Notes under the pieces: model-generated
The model's input: the letters and a program-made list of their open reading frames with translations, nothing else
Database searches by the model: none
What the model was told of the DNA's origin: nothing
Translations under genes and position numbers: made by a program
NCBI GenBank assembly: GCA_963678705.1
Contig: OY783203.1
Coordinates: 27,696,535-27,760,534 of the forward strand
Length of the DNA: 64,000 nt
DNA from: Panorpa germanica
Taxonomy: Eukaryota > Arthropoda > Insecta > Mecoptera > Panorpidae
Direction: 5' to 3'
Shown: in pieces, positions 60,021-64,000 of the stretch
Position numbering within the stretch: the stretch's first letter is position 1
How the letters are laid out: each line of letters begins with the position of its first letter

Positions 60021-60479
60021 AAGAACCCTATAACACTTAGGGCTATATTCTATACTAGATTGATGTTTAAGCTTTTGCGTATATAATATAATATAATCTT
60101 AATCAAAATTTCTGATTTTGATCTTTTTCTTTTATTACAAAAAAAAGTTCCGTATTGGAAAACGGTATTCTTGTTTTATATATATACTTTATGTATTTTA
60201 TTATCAAAAAAAGTTCTAGAGTATGTCTAAAACATCCGCTTTTCAGTCTAACTTACATCCGGTCTCTTCTATCCAGTTACAGTTCTTACGATATCCGGTT
60301 TGTGAAACCGATATTCGAAATAAATGAAAGAAATTTTTGGTAACTGGTATTATTTGAAATACAAAAATATTTAAAGTTATAAAACGAATTTGTTGTTGTG
60401 TTTGTATTTCTTATTTAATAAATAAATAAATAATTTTAATAAGAAATTTACATTGTCTACAAGGGTGCGACAACGTATT

Positions 60480-60690
60480 TATTTAAAACTTTTACGTTTC
60501 ACGTTTTTTATCGTTCATAGGGAATATCTCTTTCATGAGCTACAGACGGCGCAACGACTGCTCACTGTTGAATAAAAGCGACTCCTGTGACAGGTAGGGA
60601 ATCAATTTGAACCAAAATTAATTTTCTGTGTATTGCTCCAACTGACTAGAATTTCACCTAGCCATTCTATTTCACCAAATGTTTACTAGG
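60480..60690 (-). mobile_element. Family B long form, partial, minus strand
   Basis: The right end on the plus strand is CACCAAATGTTTACTAGG. The reverse of about 60500-60590 ('AGTCGCTTTTATTCAACAGTG', 'CAGTCGTTGCG' in part) aligns with 56825-56925. The other terminus is missing. Confidence 0.6.
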
Positions 60691-60764
60691 TATATGCTTT
60701 TCATTTATAAGCGTTCCTTTGTCAAGGGCGTATGTATATGCTCATCGAATCTAAAATGTTAAGA

Positions 60765-60804
60765 TTCAAATGGTACTCGTCCCCAAAAAGTTTGGGGACC
60801 CCTG
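60765..60804 (-). mobile_element. hAT-type terminus, reverse orientation
   Basis: In reverse it reads CAGGGGTCCCCAAACTTTTT, nearly the same as at 6294. The element would extend towards lower coordinates, where the other end was not found. Confidence 0.5.
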
Positions 60805-61415
60805 ATTGATACCATCATCAAACAACAGATTATATAAAATTTTTAGAAGAACATGAAAGTATAAAACAGTTATATGGGAACAAAGGATGCAGCAGCTTGA
60901 ATATTCAGCGATGAACAACCAGCCATCAACGAGTTTACCATTGAACGGAACGGCACAGAACGCTGAGCGAAGCGGCTTCAATCAGGATGAGAAGAATAAG
61001 TTGCCAGTGATTCGTATACTGTTATCTTATTATTATTTTAATTTAAATATGGACGTTCAGGAAATTATTTAATTAAACATAACTGATTCGATTATTACGA
61101 TGTTAATAATGAATGATGTTGAATTTATTTTTTGAGAGGTTATAACATATGTGAAGATAGAAACATTCTGTGCTATGTTATGGGATGAACAGAGAATTAT
61201 AGATAGATATTATTCGATTCATTTGAAAGAGTCAAAAGATAGTAAACAACCAATTTACAGCTATATTACCAATAATGATACGGGAAACGTATATACGGTA
61301 AAAGCTTTTATACCAAATTGATTAAAATTGGTAACGTTTTTTCTATTAATTACAATCAAACATGATCTTTAAAATTTATGAAAAATTACAAAGTTAGGAT
61401 CTCTTGCTGAACTCA
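60805..61415. other. Stretch with an unrecognised 61-codon frame
   Basis: The frame at 60887-61072 (+, MQQLEYSAMNNQPSTSLPLN...) and an overlapping minus frame (60766-60981, containing FCAVPFNGKLVDGWLF) lie in a GC-richer segment, 60885-61000. Neither matches a family I know. It may be coding debris of a mobile element. Confidence 0.2.
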
Positions 61416-61669
61416 CCCAGTAAACAATTTGGTGAAGTGCCCTATTTAGTGACGTTTCTATCACTATTTCACTTCAATTATAGTTCGCAGCAACTTTATC
61501 TTCATTTGTATTCCGACAGGTGGAGTAATTTCGCCATTTGTAGCCGATAAAGTAGACATTTTATATGAAAACATGTGAGAAACTGAACTATAAATGAACT
61601 CTTTAATGACAAAAAAATCATGACGCATCTTCAATATGATGTCAAAGTGACTCCAAAATGTTTACTGGG
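61416..61669 (+). mobile_element. Family B TIR element, 254 bp, second short copy
   Basis: Same length as 20292-20545 and nearly identical by eye. CA stands on both sides (61414-61415, 61670-61671). TIRs CCCAGTAAACA...TGTTTACTGGG are intact. Confidence 0.9.
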
Positions 61670-62039
61670 CAGTTATATCCAGCAACAAAACTTAAAAATC
61701 TAATTCAACAAGCGTCAACATTTTAAACACGTTTTTCTCCATTTAAACTTTGTGTCACAACCACTTAAGAATTTGTTTAATAATTGTTTAAGTTTAATCA
61801 ATGTTATAAGAAGAAAACGTATGTGAAAAAGTAAGGTAAGAATGTACCAAAAAGGACGTTTTCGCGTGCTTCAAAATATGAATATTTTTTAATTTGTTTA
61901 ACGACGGCCATTCACTTACCACCGCCTACTATGTTAGCAGTTTATATGATGCCGAGGCTTCATATATATATACTACGCAGCTGGCTAGTAAGTCTATGAT
62001 TAAAGTAACCAAGTCATCCACCAATTAAACTTTGATATC
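61670..62039. other. AT-rich stretch without a recognised gene
   Basis: Nothing supported between the family B copy and the SINE fragment. Confidence 0.4.
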
Positions 62040-62106
62040 AAGCAATTCCAGAAAATGCACCGCTGACTCGGATATAGAACCCGAAAATACAACAATCTGG
62101 CATCCA
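62040..62106 (-). repeat. SINE head fragment, minus strand
   Basis: In reverse: 'GATGCCAGATTGTTGTATTT', box B CGGGTTCTATATCCGAG (degenerate), 'GTCAGCGGTGCATTTTCTGG'. The box A side is cut where hAT-MITE sequence starts. Confidence 0.6.
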
Positions 62107-62118
62107 TATATTTTCAGG

Positions 62119-62381
62119 ACGACCGCGTGTAAGAAGAAACGATAAAGGCAAAGAGATAGCTGTCGAGTGTCCTATTTGTCTCTTTCTATACGAACCGCTG
62201 CTGCGGCTTGGCTGATAGGCGATGAGATAGGGGGTAAACAAGCATAACTAAATCTATAACTAAATTAACAATTAAAAAAACTCGACTAGAAAGAGACACA
62301 GAGGACATTCGGCAGCTATCTCTCTCTTTGTCTTTATCGCAGTATTCAGCCTCTTACGCACTCTATTCTTATACCTTTATG
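62119..62381 (+). mobile_element. hAT-type MITE, left end truncated
   Basis: Same family as 36910-37144: 'GACCGCGTGTAAGA', 'CGATAAAGGCAAAGAGATAG', 'TTTGTCTCTTTCTA', 'GACTAGAAAGAGAC', and the right TIR CACTCTATTCTTATACCTTT ATG. About 40 unrelated bases (62245-62285) interrupt the interior. The left TIR is missing. Confidence 0.8.
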
Positions 62382-63258
62382 TTTATAATTATACAAATTT
62401 ATAACATGCTACCGATAAGCTTATACCACGACAACCTCTTTGACACAATGTCTTCAATTATAATTCTTAAACTTATATTATCCGAGTGACCAACTTGAAT
62501 GCTAAAGGATTGGAGATGAAAGAAGTTATGACATAATCAAAGGCAAATACATAATATACTACTTATGATAATTTTAATATAATTTCTTTTTTGCAAAATT
62601 GAAAACAACTCTTAAGGGTGAAACTCTTTCAGTCGAATGTGCCTCTGCTACAATAATATCTCAACATGCCCAAATTTTACCCAATTTGTAATAAGAAACA
62701 TTTAAACATATAGTTCACCTAAGTACAACCCTGTTACTAGAACCTATCATCAGATTATTTACCAAATATAAAAGGGGTAAGAATAATGTTTTTATTTGAA
62801 GTAATATATATGGAGATAACAATCTATCGATGTTTACAAACTATCAAAATAAAAATTAATTTATTGTTATTCAATTAGTAATATCCAATGTATATAATAT
62901 TTATTGATGCATTTATATATATATATATATATAAATGTATATAAGTGTTTGTGAAAAATAAAAATTTAATTAAACGAGGCGTAAAACATGTAATACTGCA
63001 TGCTGTAAAAAACGCTTTTCAAAACGATACTTATAAAGAAGACTGTAATTTATAAAAATAATGTTTGCATGCTTGGAACATCTGTTGACTGTGTAATGAT
63101 ATGGATGCATTTTATTCCCTGGTTGGTTATTTGTTGTGGTTCAGATTTTGCAACAGGATCATCAATAGACATCCATCAACTAACTGTCTTAATAAATATT
63201 AAGAAGCTTCATCACTGATAAATTATTGCACCACTGCATATATGTATACACCTGTACG
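62382..63258. other. AT-rich stretch with a short TA run
   Basis: A TA repeat lies at about 62915-62932. No gene or paired repeats. Confidence 0.4.
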
Positions 63259-63352
63259 CAGAGATGAGTACAAATACTTTTCAAAAGTATTTAAATACAA
63301 AATGCAAAATAAGTATTTTAAAAATACTTTTGAGAAAATATATTAGTTTTTC
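63259..63352 (+). mobile_element. hAT-type terminus (CAGAGATGAGTAC)
   Basis: CAGAGATGAGTACAAATACT followed by 'AAAAGTATTTAAATAC' and 'AAGTATTTTAAAAATACTTTT' repeats is a common layout of insect hAT ends. No partner end was found. Confidence 0.45.
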
Positions 63353-63420
63353 AAAAAGATGCATTGAGCCGTTTTCGAGCAACCTTCCGAATCGCGTAAA
63401 CATATAAACATACACTTGAA
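63353..63420 (+). repeat. LINE-like 3' tail text
   Basis: 'GAGCCGTTTTCGAGCAACCT' and 'GCGTAAACATATAAACATAC' resemble the 3' ends of arthropod non-LTR elements of RTE type. Short, so uncertain. Confidence 0.3.
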
Positions 63421-63451
63421 TGCTAATTACAAGTTTTTATAGCATATAAAC

Positions 63452-63582
63452 CCTATATATGTGGGTCACACTACTGCCCAATAAGTTTATGATTATGAAT
63501 TTGTTGAAACCGTAACCAACCCCATTATACATAGCGCTGCTCCGTAAATTGAACCCGAAAGCGCTCTCTTAGCGCTCCCGTA
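63452..63582 (-). repeat. SINE, minus strand, partial
   Basis: In reverse: 'GAGAGCGCTTTCGGGTTCAA' (box B), 'GGAGCAGCGCTATGTATAAT', 'GGTTACGGTTTCAACAAATT', 'CATAAACTTATTGGGCAGTA', 'TGTGACCCACATATA'. The 3' third is missing. Confidence 0.7.
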
Positions 63583-63876
63583 TTATTTCTTAATCCTTTA
63601 ATTTTAAGATTACTTATATGCTATTCATGTCAACAAAATTGATCTTGAATGTACAGTTTGACAAACATTGAGGATAGTCGTCCATTAAATGAAATTCACT
63701 AGAATATTTAATGCAACTCTATGACTATTCGTATGAGCACATTGCAGCTCCAACACAGGCCACCCTGACAGAAAGGTCTGCTTTAAAATAACTCATATCA
63801 AACTGAAGGTAGGTAAATATTTAAACAGTTAGTTCACTACAGGAAAAGAATGATCCTATGCATCCTATACATCCTA

Positions 63877-63996
63877 CCCTTTGAATGCCAGTGTATATAG
63901 GTTAAATTAAAATTCTTTTTTTTTTCGTCTTTCATTCCCTTTGAATGCCAGTGTATATAGGTTAAATTAAAATTCTTTTTTTTTTCGTCTTTCATT
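63877..63996 (+). repeat. Exact 60-bp tandem duplication
   Basis: The unit starts CCCTTTGAATGCCAGTGTAT and ends TTCGTCTTTCATT; both copies (63877-63936, 63937-63996) look identical, including the T run. Either very recent or an assembly effect. Confidence 0.9.
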
Positions 63997-64000
63997 ATTA

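Noticed and set aside
60600-60620. Second possible IWFQN site from 'tttgaaccaaaattaa'
   Set aside because: One base short for the frame and without NRRSK coding sequence.
60887-61072. 61-codon frame as an upstream Dll exon
   Set aside because: It is on the opposite strand from Dll, and its residues do not match the Dll N-terminal region.

Overview
This window looks like a piece of an AT-rich insect genome. The only host gene I can place with confidence is one internal exon of the homeobox gene Distal-less (Dll, the Dlx family) on the minus strand at 55795-55973. It encodes the residues before the homeodomain plus homeodomain residues 1-44, and it is bounded by clean splice sites. The intron after homeodomain residue 44 is the conserved Dll/Dlx position. 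I found neither the exon for the rest of the homeodomain (VKIWFQN...) nor the N-terminal exons. The 8 kb to the right of the exon is therefore probably upstream intron. The 55.8 kb to the left is probably downstream intron, perhaps running into 3' flank. The insect order is not settled by the sequence; the Helitron, MITE and SINE mix would suit a moth or butterfly or another insect with a repeat-rich genome.

Almost everything else that can be recognised is mobile DNA or simple repeat. No other open frame has a convincing protein family, and I saw no rRNA, tRNA gene, CRISPR array or intact retroelement. The main families are: (1) a Tourist-like PIF/Harbinger MITE ('MITE-1') with TTA/TAA duplications, in five clear copies and one relative; (2) a second TAA-target MITE of about 525 bp ('MITE-2'), two copies; (3) two larger single-copy Harbinger-type elements, at 30257-30926 and 52067-52632, the second holding a 128-codon open frame; (4) hAT-type MITEs with 8-bp duplications (10847-11124, 36910-37144, 33820-33984, 49575-49728, and a truncated copy at 62119-62381); (5) TTAA-target elements at 20820-21678 and 43702-44449; (6) a 'CCCAGTAAACA' TIR family ('family B') whose three complete copies sit between different 2-bp repeats; (7) two hairpin (foldback) elements at 24821-25551 and 34498-35270; (8) a tRNA-derived SINE family with an RNA polymerase III box A and box B, at least a dozen copies or pieces; (9) LINE 3' ends and a Helitron-like element.

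Layout. 1-10 kb: mostly featureless AT-rich DNA with a TA microsatellite, two adjacent SINEs and the first MITEs. 10-31 kb: dense DNA transposons, including a hAT MITE nested in an older TIR element, a TTAA element, a near-perfect hairpin element and a long TA microsatellite. 31-40 kb: a full-length SINE, hAT MITEs with perfect 8-bp duplications, and a foldback element sitting inside a TA microsatellite. 40-55 kb: sparser, with a TTAA element, a small GC-richer island at 44.96-45.21 kb, SINE pieces, a Harbinger element and a Helitron. 55.5-57 kb: the Dll exon, closely bracketed by a putative MITE 0.2 kb on its downstream side and a 776-bp family B element 0.24 kb on its upstream side. 57-64 kb: a diverged tandem array, family B copies, hAT pieces and an exact 60-bp tandem duplication at the window edge.

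I found no sign of a new multi-gene system. The observations most worth following are the repeat families, their target-site signatures, their nesting, and how they crowd the Dll exon.
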